A DNA stretch of 64,000 nt from Lumbricus rubellus (lineage: Eukaryota > Annelida > Clitellata > Crassiclitellata > Lumbricidae), in the NCBI GenBank assembly GCA_945859605.1, contig OX243824.1:2933797-2997796 (forward strand), in the 5' to 3' direction. The notes beneath the pieces are model-generated. The model ran no database searches. It was given only the letters and a program-made list of their open reading frames with translations, and had not been told where the DNA came from. Below, piece by piece: positions 23,520 to 34,559 of this stretch (positions are counted from its first letter, which is position 1; each line of letters starts with the position of its first letter). The position numbers were made by a program, and so were the translations under genes.

Positions 23520-23935
23520 ATTTTTGGGGTCGCCCACCTGTACAGTCAGACTTGGGACTGGCGATATTGTAGTGCAAAATATATTGGCGGAGTTGGTTGA
23601 TTGGCGGATGAATCCAGATATTAACGACTACTTATGGCAACAGAGGGCGTTACAGTCGAAAGAGAAAATTCATGCATTACACCTACGGCGGCATTCATTC
23701 GTTCAATCTTGATAAGACAGTTTTGAAATCCCACAATAAACTGGGAAAGTTGACGACATTTTCTTCAGTCTTGATTCCGAGAATGGCAGCTATCGATTGC
23801 CGAACTATAGATTTGCAATATAGAATGAGAATAGACATGAATTTCAAGGTGTCGTAGCAAAAGGACTATTGAAAGCTGAGCGATAAATTGTTTATATAGT
23901 GATAAGAACATTAATTTAAAGGTGTTGAAGCAGGG
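23520..23935 (+). repeat. Hairpin-motif repeat unit, full length
   Basis: Same order as 14820-15155, with arms CGACT (23625-23629) and AGTCG (23654-23658), and aaatttaa-type terminal block tttaaaggtgttgaagc near 23918. A second motif-like tttcaaggtgtcg is at ~23847. Confidence 0.8.
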
Positions 23936-24164
23936 CTTTCAATTTAAACAAGACAAAGCATCTCGGAACGCCAGTATGAAGGCCGTGCACATCGAAATTT
24001 CTACATAAATTTTCACTATACATCAATTTTCTAAATAATTTATTTCCGGTTCATTACTTTATTCTTTCTCATTAAACGCCTGATTGAATACACCCTGTGG
24101 CGGTCATCATAAATTCAGTTTTAAAACATTAATTTTAGTAGGCCTAAATATTTGGGTCACCCTC

Positions 24165-24545
24165 CTTTGATCAGTCGCTGTACTGGCACCGTCAAAGTGC
24201 AGTTTCGGAGTTAAATGCGCTACTGCGTTATACACCCTTATATTGTTTGAAAGTTGCGTTATATGTACGTATATGTCTCTATAATTATTATGAGTTAAAT
24301 TGTTCGGTGATTAATGGATGGATTCAGAGTAGGTCTATAATTGAGACGGTGTAAGACAACAGAGGCCGTTGCCATCAACAGAGATAATTTTTGCACTACG
24401 ACTGCTTCCGTTCATCCATAAAACCGAAACATAGAAAATGGTCTTTAGCCGTTTGAAATTATAATTGTGTCATATTTGACTGGTAGAGCCTTTAGAAAAG
24501 ATCAATATATAAAATAGAAGTGATTTAATTCAAAGGTGTTTAAAT
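24165..24545 (+). repeat. Hairpin-motif repeat unit, decayed arms
   Basis: ggcaccgtcaaagtgcag, atggatggattcagag, aagacaacagaggccgttgc, then ttcaaaggtgtttaa at ~24533. The outer arms no longer pair well. Between them is the gcgctactgcgttatacacc block also seen at 33470 and 37024. Confidence 0.7.
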
Positions 24546-24852
24546 AGAGCTTGTCTACCAGTTAAACTAAAATTAAGTATTCATCATCGAGTAGCAAGGA
24601 AAGGAGCAGAAATTAGCCTGTTTGGATTAATAATGCAGATGAAGATTTCATATTTCTGGCATATGCTGCTGAAACTGTGGATGAAGGATAAGACAATAAT
24701 TTCCTGAATGATCAGCGCGAGAAACTTGATGGCGTAAAGTTGCGGGTTGAATTATAACTCGACCAATTGAAGTCAACGGTCCTGACAGAGGAAGTCACCG
24801 TAAAAAACCCTGAATACCAACGTTGCATATACCAACGTTGCCCTTGATGTCA

Positions 24853-25080
24853 ACCCTCAGGCTACCAGGCTTTTTTGTAACACGGACTTCCAATGGGGTG
24901 GTTACCACCCACCTGGATTTTGGGTTTGGTCTGAGATATCATAACTTGCAATACACCAGTGGATTCAGAATTCATTTCTGCACAAAATGGTATATTTAGG
25001 TTTAAAATATATGAATGCACTTCGAAATAATGAATTTTTTCCATGGGTACCCGTGGATTCCACAAAAACGTATACATGTA
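24853..25080 (-). mobile_element. piggyBac-type 0.95-kb family, truncated copy
   Basis: Starts caaccctcaggctacca (the target site is TCAA, so diverged) and matches the right-hand ~225 bp of the family in reverse orientation, then homology ends. Confidence 0.82.
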
Positions 25081-25416
25081 GCCTACTTACGCATAGTAAA
25101 TGAGAAGAAAGCTCTGATCGTGCGTATTGACTTCTATCATAGTTTGAAGCACAGTCGGACCTAAGTTTATTATTTTGTTGACACATTTGAGTTGAGCAGA
25201 CATATCAAAGTAAACGACAGAAATTATATTATATATAATTTCAGAGATAATGTTTTAAAGGTGTTTAAGAATTATATTCTCACTGTGATACTTTTCACTT
25301 TATAATGAAGAGTTGTGATGGTCGTGGCATCGCGTTATCCAAGATCCTATTGAATCAATTGTTCGTAGACCGTACGTTCTGCGCTCCACACCACATGACT
25401 TTCAATTGCCCATTAA

Positions 25417-25479
25417 CCCTTTGATGCCGGAGGGTATAGGATTTCCCATACATTTTACTACACTCTCAGCATCAAAGGG
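25417..25479. mobile_element. 63-bp palindromic TTAA element
   Basis: TTAA at 25413-25416 and 25480-25483. Arms CCCTTTGATGCCG and AGCATCAAAGGG. Its centre resembles that of 5241-5303, in inverted order. Confidence 0.82.
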
Positions 25480-25699
25480 TTAAAGATGTATAATTTCATC
25501 TCCCGAGCACACTTTCGGACCGCATGATATAATTTGCGATGTGCCAACTTATGCTTCTTGAATTAACTATGTAGACCTATTTAACTGTCTGATAGCCTTG
25601 CAGGGCATTTATCGCGTCCTGCTGTTTGTTTCGCAAAGACCATCTGCTGAATAGAAGGCTGAGTTGAACTTTGATAGGCAGTACGTTCTTTGCACAAGA

Positions 25700-25797
25700 C
25701 TTCTACCATTACCCTGCGAGGCGGCTTGAGATAGATTCGAACCTCTAATCCTCAGGCTGCAAGTCAAATAACATGCCCACTGCACCACCGCGCCTCA
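25700..25797 (-). mobile_element. tRNA-derived SINE, 5' fragment (copy d)
   Basis: Only the tRNA-like head remains: gaggcgcggtggtgcagtgg and aggttcgaatctatc. Confidence 0.78.
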
Positions 25798-25929
25798 CAA
25801 TAGACTGGAATGGGTTATCCGTAGCATTTACTGATTATTTGTTGTTTAATTCGAACAACAATCGCTATTAAGTCGTTTATTTTTTTCGCTACATTATACT
25901 TTCTCGTCAGCATTTATCATCACTGCAGA

Positions 25930-26450
25930 ATGTTCACAGAATTTTTCCCTCAAACTTTTCATTTCTTCACTGTTGGTGGCGAAAATGTGTTGGTTAAGAA
26001 GTATGCTAGGTAGATCAATGCGACACAGAATACGTAGGCCTAACGAGGTGAACAGAGTGGAGCTGGCACACAGAGCGACAAAAGCAAATGTTAGTGAAAG
26101 AATACTCACTTGGTTCTGGAATGTTAGAGGATGGTAGGTAAGAGACTACTACTGCGCTATTTGGTTATGTGGATGGAATTATTAGAAGTAGCAGAAGACA
26201 GCACAAAGACAGAGATGAATGATCTTAGGATACAGTGCATGGACGCAAGAGAAGTCGTGAATAAAACCAGAGATATAACAATACAATAAACATTAGTTGG
26301 TTGGAGACGTCTTGTAAAAGACTTCATCATTGGCGCACGCGTGACGGAGAATGAAAAGGAAATAGGAAATGTTTCCAGGGACACCAGAAAAAGGAAAATG
26401 AGAGTTTATTATTATAACAGTCAAAGCAATCAGTTTGAAGGTGTTTAATG
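25930..26450 (+). repeat. Dispersed repeat unit A (copy 2)
   Basis: Diverged copy of 3590-4200 with the same block order and the same terminal motif (cagtttgaaggtgttta). Confidence 0.75.
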
Positions 26451-26639
26451 ATAACTCTTCAATTTGCAAGCACTAAGTACTTAGCGACATCTCATGGCTG
26501 CCAGATGGTCCAGATACATACGGCCTCATAAATAGCATAATAAGCATCTAGCCTTGTTGAAGATAATGCATGACAATAGCAGTTTTGTTTTTGCTTTATG
26601 TAAATGACTTATCCACTATTATCCTCTTTCTTCAAACTT

Positions 26640-28382
26640 GTGTTGTTCGCTAGTAACACAATTTATAAATACTTGCCTCAACGATAAGTCTATCACCGAT
26701 CTGTTTCGTTGGGCAAACTGCGAACTCCGGCTTATATCACTCTGGTCTCGAACATACAAACTGTCTTAACCCTCGGGCTACCAGAGGGGGTGGTATCCAC
26801 CCCCCTAGGTTTTACCCAAATCAAACTTTTTTCGTTAGGAATAAAATTTTGACGTTTTAGGTAGCTGTAGAGGATTCATTTGCACACATTTTGAGCTAAA
26901 ATGTGTGATGATATACCATACCATTCAAAAGTTATACCCGATATACCCGAGGCACCAGAGGGGGGTGGATACCACCCCCTTAGATTATCGGCTGTATCTT
27001 ATCCGTCCTTTGACACGAAGAGACACCAATTACACCATTATGTAGAGGGAATGTGGGGCTACATTTCCATGATCAGTCAGTTGCCTTTGGACAACCGAAA
27101 GTGCTCAAAATAAATTAAAATATAAATAAAGGTGCTTTTTTTCATAAAATTTTCATGTTTTTCCTATTAAAAATTATTCATAATTTATTTTTTAAGAGAA
27201 ACAAATTATGTCATTCTATAGAGAGCATTTAGGGCTATTTTTATACCAATTAGTTTGACATTTGATGACCGGAAGTGCTCAAAATAAATTTAAATGTGTG
27301 AAAATGTTGGATTTTTTTACAACGCAAACCTATAAGTCTGCGTAAACGTTTTGTAGCATGTTTTACATGTTTTTTTCTCTTTTTATTGTAACTAAAACTA
27401 ACTTATTACTAGTTTTTATAGTTGAAAATTGGACTTTATCATATGTAAACTATTTTTAAATAAATAAATTATGTTAAAAACACACATAATCTAATATTTT
27501 GCTTCTGCGAAAGTATACATTTTGTGGAATCGACGGGTGCCTACGGTAAAAAATTCATAACTTCGGGGTGCTTTCATATATTTTAAACCTAAATATACGA
27601 TTTTGTGCAGAAATGAATGCTGAATCCATAGGTGTATTACAAGTTATGATATCTCAAACCAAACCTAAAATCTAGGGGGGTGGTAAACACCCCCTCTTGG
27701 TAGTCAGTGTTACAAATAAAGCTTGGTAGCCTGATGGTTAATCTGACTAAAACTAATTACATTGTTTTCTATGCTAAACGTAAAACTTATCCACCTGGTA
27801 ATTCACAAAATGCGATTGATGGCATATCTATTAACAAAGTCAACTCAACCAAATAAAGGTAGCTAAGAACATTACGAAGAATGCACCATAACTTGCCCTT
27901 CAAACATCCATATCAATCCCTATCATTCACATTTCTTTTCATCTTTTTTCATACTGTAACATCTGCTGAGGTGTTAACTACTCTTATCTCCTATGTTTGG
28001 TGTAATAAAAAAGTGGCTATAGGAGCAGCTACTGTCTACGACATCCAATGGAGAGTTAGTACCAAGGACATCCATATAACTAACCACATGCTAACTAAAC
28101 AGGGCACCAACAGGCTAAAAATGGTCTCTTCGAACCTGCACCATAATAATTTGCTACCTCAATCTTTTGATAATTATTTTCAAATTGTTATCCTCTGTGC
28201 ATCAACATTACACTAGAAATGCGGATAATTACCGATATAACTTTGCTAGACTCATTTTAAAACTGTTTTCCATTAAATGCCAGTGCCCAATCACATGGAA
28301 CTCCTTACCTCAGGATGTGATCTCCGCTCCAACTTTGAGCAGTTTCAAGAGAGCTTTTAAGTTGTACCTAACTGAAGAATGA
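26640..28382 (+). mobile_element. CR1/jockey-like LINE relic interrupted by a piggyBac-type element
   Basis: Left part (to 26769) encodes DLFRWANCELR and LWSRTYKLS; the right part resumes at 27742 with TKTNYIVFYAKRKTY and later YRYNFARLILK and WNSLPQDVISAPTLSSFKRA. These are ordered parts of a LINE reverse transcriptase. The piggyBac-type element 26770-27737 sits between them with TTAA on both sides. Frames shift several times, so this copy is dead. Confidence 0.8.
26770..27737 (+). mobile_element. piggyBac-type 0.95-kb element, intact, inserted in a LINE
   Basis: TTAA at 26766-26769 and 27738-27741. Ends CCCTCGGGCTACCA and TGGTAGCCTGATGG. LINE reverse transcriptase sequence lies on both sides, which supports TTAA as the duplicated target. 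Confidence 0.92.
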
Positions 28383-28384
28383 TT

Positions 28385-29010
28385 ATTAATTTGAATTATT
28401 CTATAACCTGGTTTATTCTGGTTACTTGTGATTTGACCCGAGTACCTCACCTTTCCAGCCTGTCGTGGACAGATAATGTGGGGGGGGGACGTCTAAGCAC
28501 ACTTCTACACTTTCAAGTGCTGATAAAGAGGGAGGTCAACTAGGAAATATTCCAAAAATATTAACCTCGTCGGCTCAAACTAATGATGTCGTAAGTTGAT
28601 GCATGGTTGTAAAAAAAATCTGCCTTTTTTCGAAATCTCTAATTATACATAGCATAAGCAGGTCCAGATTGAAAGGTGTTTAGGCATAACTTTGCAATTT
28701 TTTAAGAGGTAAAGCAACACTGCAACTTTTAGAACGGCAGTTGTATATAGCATCAAATTATTCTTTTAAAAGGTGTATAACCAACATCCCAATAATACTT
28801 TATCTTGAAACGTCATCGCAATCTCGATATTCCCATAAAAGCGAAGTCACGGCAACCGGTGCTTAGTCAAAACAAAGTCGATAGGCAGTTGGTCAAGATC
28901 CGTAGGGTCAGGCGGTCAGAAAGGTTCTGATCGTGGTTTATAGAATTGCTGACGTAGACCTATCAATATTAACATGCGTTCGCGTTATCCATGACATCGG
29001 TTGCGATGGT
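28385..29010. other. Non-coding; two terminal motifs
   Basis: tatacatagcataagcaggt then attgaaaggtgtttaggc (~28672), and tatatagcatcaaattattc then ttttaaaaggtgtataacc (~28768). Both keep the TATAG-spacer-motif layout. Confidence 0.55.
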
Positions 29011-29012
29011 TG

Positions 29013-29075
29013 GGAGCGGTGGTGTAGTGGGTTTGCTCGCAAGTCGCCTTGCAGCCAAAGGATGGCAGGTTCATA
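29013..29075 (+). mobile_element. tRNA-derived SINE, 5' fragment (copy e)
   Basis: gggagcggtggtgtagtggg with a decayed B box (caggttcatattg). Confidence 0.65.
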
Positions 29076-29229
29076 TTGACTTATAATCAGCATTTCGCAA
29101 TTTATTTCAATATTTGTTTAAGTTAACATACGTTTTCTTTAGCTGCTGACAAACATTTACGCTAAAATATTGATAGCCATCTCAAGAAAAAAAAATTCAC
29201 ATACTTTTATTTATACTGTGCACTTAAAG

Positions 29230-29690
29230 TGATCAAATTATTATTTCTAAAGAGCGGACATTAATAACCTCATTCATTGTCGAATTTATTCATTGATTTG
29301 GATGCGGTGGGCGTGGCCTAATTCCTGCTCCTTTGACGTTTCAATGGCCATTAACAGACGATTAGTGACCTTTAATTCGGATGAACTTCACGAATTCCTC
29401 GACGTTGGAGCCGTCGACATTCTCGTCAGAATCATCAAGCTGACCGATGTTCTGGGAGCCAGCCGAGGGGCACCATAATCATGCTACGTCTGGATCATGC
29501 TAAGCCAATCTTATAACATTGTCTCTTTAATTCTAATTTTATTCATATTCCTGTATCTAGAAAACCACACTACAATATTAAAGTCAATAAAGACGCCGTT
29601 TTCTACAATATTTATATATAAGAAGCTTAAACCTATTTAAAGGTGTTTAACTGGACATTCAAATTGATCGTTCTCTCCGCACTGCTTGAC
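29230..29690 (+). repeat. Dispersed repeat unit B, second copy
   Basis: Same block order as 10020-10500: ctaaagagcggacattaata, gatttggatgcggtggg, gaatcatcaagctgaccgat, then the terminal aaaggtgtttaac and ggacattcaaattgatcg. Confidence 0.75.
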
Positions 29691-29694
29691 TTAA

Positions 29695-31410
29695 CCCTCA
29701 TCCGAACAAGCGAAAATCCAACTTAATTTGAACAAGGGGGGTCTGGCCAGATTATATATTTATGTGTACAGTAACATGGTTTCCATTGACCTCTGCCATG
29801 AGCGGAGGGTCCCCTCTGCACCACAAGTTTCTGAATGTCTCTCTGTCGAGTCTGACAAAGTCCGCCTCTATTCGATTCTTCACCGAGTGTATGCAAAGGC
29901 GCAGTATGTCCGTTCCGGTCAACTGAACTTTGTCGTACTTGACTCTGTTTCTTTGAGTCCAAATGGCTAGCTTTAATTCGCTACTTAAAACGAGGAGGGT
30001 CGAGAAGTCCATTGGGTTTAGATCCAATTCCTGCTGGAAGAGCACAAACGCCGGTCTTATCTTCGGTGTCTTACCGGAAATGCCCGTCATCATCCGTTCC
30101 ATCCACTTCCACAGGTAGCGAACCTCTCTGCATGCGAAGAAGAGATGGGACAGGGTTTCCGGTTGATCGCAGAAAGGACAGCGGTTGTGTCGGATGATGT
30201 GCAACCGATGCATGTATTCGTTTACCGGAAGTACACCGTGGGCAATCTTCCAGTTGACTTCCCTCGCTTTGGGTGTCACCAGTCGGTTTCCAACAGCTTT
30301 CCATGTTTGACGGAAGTTCACAAGGGGGTATTTGTCCAGAATCACCGGGTGCTTCACTTGTGGCTTCCGCAGTATTTCGTAGGCGTTCTTCGCTGTGTAG
30401 TCCTTGATTGTGAGTTGTGGTTCGAGGGAACCGACTAGTCTGAATGTTTTAATGTAGGTTTTTCATAGGTAATAGTGTTTTTTATATGCCAATTTTGTAG
30501 TATGATGTCTGAATGACTAAAAACAACAATGTATCAGTCTCTCTATGCAATATAAATCATTTTTATGATGAATTGTGGACTAGACCCCTCTACATGTTAA
30601 TACATTAATTGCGACGGTTTGTCATACCTGCTTCATGGACTCAATAACTGTCTATCTATGAAATTTGGAAAATAAAATAAAGAAATCATAATTCTAGTAA
30701 TATTAGTATTAAATGCTGTTAAATTCAAAGTCAGTATGACTGTTTTATATAAAATATATATATCAAAAAATTAATGGAATATGCCTTCACATAAATTATA
30801 AGCATGTATCATAGTCCGGGTTTGTATGTCGAATGATGATGTCTCTCATCTCATTGGTTAGGAAACTGTCAATATTATCGTGCATATTCTCATATACTGT
30901 TCCGTAGCCTATTCTTTTATTCCACATTTTTGGCTTACTACATTGTGCAACAGAGCACATCCTTTTGGCAATGCATTTGTCTGCCAAACATATCCGGATC
31001 TTTACTTGTATTCAGGTCTCGGCTTCATCAGTATCAACAGTTTCGTCATCATCATCTTCACTATTAAATCCAGTCTCATCATCATGTTCATCATCATCTT
31101 CAATTTCAACACTGTTTTTATCATGAGAAACACCTGAAGGTTGTCATTCAGGCATTGGTATCTTTTCACGTTCACATTCCTTGTTATTGCTCTTATTGTC
31201 GAAACTGTCAACATTAAACAGTATCCGTCGGTATTATCTTCAGTATCTCCTTACCACTCAACCGATTTGGTCGCTTAGATGAGCTAATTGTAGCTCATCC
31301 ATATAGTAACAAAGTCGTAAAAGCAATTTGAGAAACTATCACTTTTAAAAAAGTTATGCACGAAATATATGAAGGGGGTCTGGCCAGACCCCCCCTTGTT
31401 CGGATTAGGG
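29695..31410 (-). mobile_element. piggyBac-type element with possible transposase relic, flanked by TTAA
   Basis: TTAA at 29691-29694 and 31411-31414. Ends CCCTCATCCGAACAAG and its near-complement CTTGTTCGGATTAGGG are inverted repeats. A palindrome gggggtctggccagaccccc is whole at the right end and half present at the left. Between 31210 and 31020 the minus strand encodes an acidic stretch (VEIEDDDEHDDETG, SEDDDETVDTDEAET), and 30987-30796 reads DSFLTNEMRDIIIRHTN, both reminiscent of piggyBac transposase N-termini. Stops break the frame. The transposase reading is tentative; the ends are clear. Confidence 0.68.
29752..30436 (-). mobile_element. LINE 3' fragment with RT-associated zinc finger (zf-RVT type), nested in a TTAA element
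   Basis: One open frame runs from ~30436 to a stop near 29752. Visible: NWKIAHGVLPVNEYMHRL and CPFCDQPETLSHLFFACREV, the zinc-binding Cys/His motif after the polymerase domain of Tx1/L1-like LINEs, then LWKWMERMM. 5' truncated; no poly-A tail visible after the stop. It interrupts the left palindrome of the surrounding element. Confidence 0.82.
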
Positions 31411-31499
31411 TTAACTTGACTTATGGCCCTGGCGAAGCTTGCGTCCGCATCAGCCGCTCCTTTATGGATAGCCTCCACGGCAAGGATAGAGAATTAACC

Positions 31500-32165
31500 A
31501 ATGGGGATGATGAGGAGATCCAGGGGTTTATCAACATCTTATGAGAAAAAATACTTTTCACATCGACATAATTTATTATTGACAAAATACAGTTCTAAAT
31601 TGAATAGCATTGCATTTTATGGTTATAATTATTGTGAGCCTTTTCTGTGGCTGGTCCGGCGGTCTGGAATAGCCTTCCTTTTGAGCTACCCCTACACCCT
31701 GGGGCTCTACCAGGATCGTTCCTTACTAAACTTAAAACTGTTCTTTTAGGCGCGCTGGAGTCGGGAGCACCTCTGAGTAGTTTCTTTTACTTGAAGGAGC
31801 GCTATATAAATGTCCTAATGAATGAATGAATTTAAAAAGTGCTTTTCCCAGCAGTGGTCTCATCTTATACACTTCCAGAGCGATCGACCGCACTGGTTGG
31901 CGGCGGCATGTAGTTGCTGTTTCCCGCAGTATGGACTTATGGTCAGATACAAGACCAGCATCGCTCACCTGTATATCGAAAACTGTTTACGGTCATGGAA
32001 ATGACCCTCGACCTTCTCTGCAGAATCATAAAGCTGACCGAAATTCTGAGAGCCAGTCCAGTGGCCAACACGTTCTGCGTCTGCATCATGCTAAGCCAAT
32101 CCTACATTGTCTGTTTAATTCTAATTTTATTCCATACCTACGCGGATCTACATCGTTTTGAGTCG
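31500..32165 (+). repeat. Dispersed repeat unit C interrupted by a LINE tail
   Basis: tttatcaacatcttatgag, acagttctaaattgaatagc, then the LINE 3' end (31640-31840), then agaccagcatcgctcacctg and atcatgctaagccaatccta. It matches 35030-35430 without the LINE. An open frame over it is not conserved. Confidence 0.75.
31640..31840 (+). mobile_element. L2-like LINE 3' end
   Basis: Encodes AGPAVWNSLPFELPLHPGAL and LTKLKTVLL, then the tail gagcacctctgagtag, gaaggagcgctatataaatg and (GAAT)n. It interrupts a copy of the 31.5-32.2 kb repeat unit. Confidence 0.85.
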
Positions 32166-32339
32166 GCATGAATCCGTTTCCTTTGATTGCAGAACTACAA
32201 ATTTGCAGTTTAACGTCACTGTGTAGTAGCAAAGACCATTAGCAACGCCCTCCTTCTTTATCCAGGCTTGGGACTGGCACTGGCAGAGTGCAACTCTCTG
32301 TTTGTTGTGCGTTTAAAAGGTGTCAGTCTACAAAACGCA

Positions 32340-33160
32340 AATCAGTCAAACAATGGGTTGTGTTGGCGACTCAACAATAATCCTTTAAAGACATTAAAAC
32401 AAGTTTTCACATTTTAACATTTCCCATTTTTCTAATCGCTGACGTCTATTCTCCAATTTCTGAAGGAAAATCGAGAGCGTGGTGGTGGAATTTGACTTCA
32501 CTCTTGTCTTCTAACATGGCAGCGGTGCGTCAGACTAAAATTCATAGTGTCAGCAGCATTCAATAAAAGGGTGTGCGGTGTATATATTTCGAAAACACTT
32601 AGTTTATACACGGTGACCGACATAACGGTTTCAAAATTCATTTATACAATGCAAGTCACCATCATTTGCTTCAACGTGAGATGAGAAATTAAAATTACTA
32701 TGTACAACTTTACACCAGTTTCACTCGAAATTAATTTATTCGTTGTTTGGGGGTTAGTCTCGGATACCGTAATAACGATGATCAGAGATGCCCTCCTTCA
32801 GTTAAGAGACTTTGAACTGCCACAATAAAGTCAGTGGCTGACTATCTATGTGTATTAATAATGTGGTTCCTATTTTTTAATTATGTAATTCCGCTAGATA
32901 TATGTTTCATTTCGTCACTATTAAATGCAATCTTAATAATGATTGTTTTCAATTTTTCAATTAGTTAGTGAATTCCTTTATTGATTAATGCTCCCGCTAT
33001 GTGGTTAAGTTGTTTAAAACAGAAGAAATTACGACAGGCCATCAGTTACTGTAGCGATGATGCGACGAAATGCCGCTAAGCTGAAATTTAAAAACTAGGC
33101 AGTTTATTTTCGCATCATACCAGCAACAGAAGCTATCAAGAGTTATTTTTAGACTTTGAA
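32340..33160. repeat. Diverged paralog of the right half of the duplicated segment
   Basis: 32520-32830 follows 6490-6830 block by block: gcggtgcgtcaga, attcaataaaag, cgaaaacact, gagatgccctccttc, agttaagag. Shows what a native copy looks like. Confidence 0.72.
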
Positions 33161-33166
33161 AAATAA

Positions 33167-33465
33167 ATGCGACCTGGTGGCAGACCGGTAACGCGTCCGC
33201 TCACGGAGCGGGAGGTTGCGGGTTCGACTCCGGGTAACGACCTTGGGCAAGTTGTTTGCGCACACGTGCCTCTGTCACCAAGCAGTATAATTTGGTACCG
33301 GCGTAAGCTGGGAAGTAAACGGCAAGTCCTGCGATACGCTGGCCCCGTGTCCTGGACCTTGGGATTCGTCCATTGCTGGCTCAGGTCCATGGAAAAATAG
33401 ATGAGCGCCTCCCTATGTTCCTCATGAAACGGGATAGGAATTTGCTTTACTTTACTTGAAAAATT
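33167..33465 (+). mobile_element. Second tRNA-derived SINE family
   Basis: The tRNA-like head gcgacctggtggcagaccgg contains an A box; gggttcgactccggg is the B box. An unrelated ~220-bp body follows, then the tail tttgctttactttactt. The lack of a proper acceptor stem and the long body argue against a working tRNA gene. Confidence 0.82.
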
Positions 33466-33469
33466 ATAT

Positions 33470-34370
33470 AAATTGCGCTACTGCGTTAGACACCTGTAAA
33501 TTCTTTATTGTCAAATTTATATATAACGTTATGTTCGATAAAATTTATATTAAATTAATTTCTGCGGGTGTCTCGGTCGCAATCTAAACGTGGAGTGTGA
33601 GGTTGTTCTCTGCCTCCGACACTAATCATCTTCGATATGAAACAGTGTCGTTAAGCCCTGAACTCTTCTTAAAAATTATTTTCTCTACTGATCCGCTTTT
33701 CTTTCTTATCATAACTTCATTAGGCCTCCACAGTAAAACTATCATGAGCTAATGCAAAAACCATTTGACTGCAGTTCCCTTGCATTCCGAGCACACAGAA
33801 TAACGAGGCTTGATGAAGTATTATAGAGCATGCTTTATATTATGGATATGCATGCGGTTCGAGAAGTGGAAATTACCCGATAATTAGGTCATAATTATTT
33901 ATACTCGGTTTGAATTTGTAATGTCAGGTATTTGGTTGCGGGTTTTACAGCCATAAAATTCAGTGCTTACGGAATGCATATAGCATGCGCCTGGCATAGC
34001 TGCAACTTTGTGAATTAGGTCTTCTGTGATTTGCGTTCTTGTGAATTATTTGAATTGAATAACTTACTCTTCTTTCGTGCTGCGTAATTGTATTATGTAA
34101 TTATATTTAATATAATTGGATAAAATAACATTTTAAATTTTGACTCTTAATGTTAGCAATGCGAGTTAATCGAGGATGCACTTCGACACCTTTAAATCAT
34201 AAGCTAAGTTTTATATAAATAATGTATATGGACAGCCACATAATATTATATTAAACTCCATAACTCTCTAACATCCTAACTCATGGTTTTATTCGGCGGT
34301 GTTGTAATCTGGAGCGCATCTAGGTATCCTGTTGAATAGGAGACGCAATGCAAAATCTCGTAATTATTGA
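33470..34370. other. Non-coding; two minus-strand motifs
   Basis: gcgctactgcgttagacacc (~33475) recurs at 24208 and 37024 and contains the motif in reverse. gacacctttaaatc at ~34185 is another, followed by ttttatataaat. No gene seen. Confidence 0.55.
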
Positions 34371-34386
34371 CTGAACATGAGTACGT

Positions 34387-34420
34387 AGTATCATCATCAT
34401 CATCATCATCATCATCATTG
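34387..34420. repeat. (ATC)n microsatellite
   Basis: About ten atc units. Confidence 0.96.
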
Positions 34421-34559
34421 CTTCCCCACGTAAGCATATGCATCTGGGTTAAACCCCTCCCCTCCACGCTTCGCATACGTCACGAGTGGCACTGCGTAAT
34501 AACCCACACGATAATTGACATCCGCCATCATCGTATGAACGTCGCTGTTATTTGACACG

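Noticed and set aside
33167..33240. Functional tRNA gene
   Set aside because: A and B boxes are present, but the acceptor stem does not close and a SINE body and tail follow.
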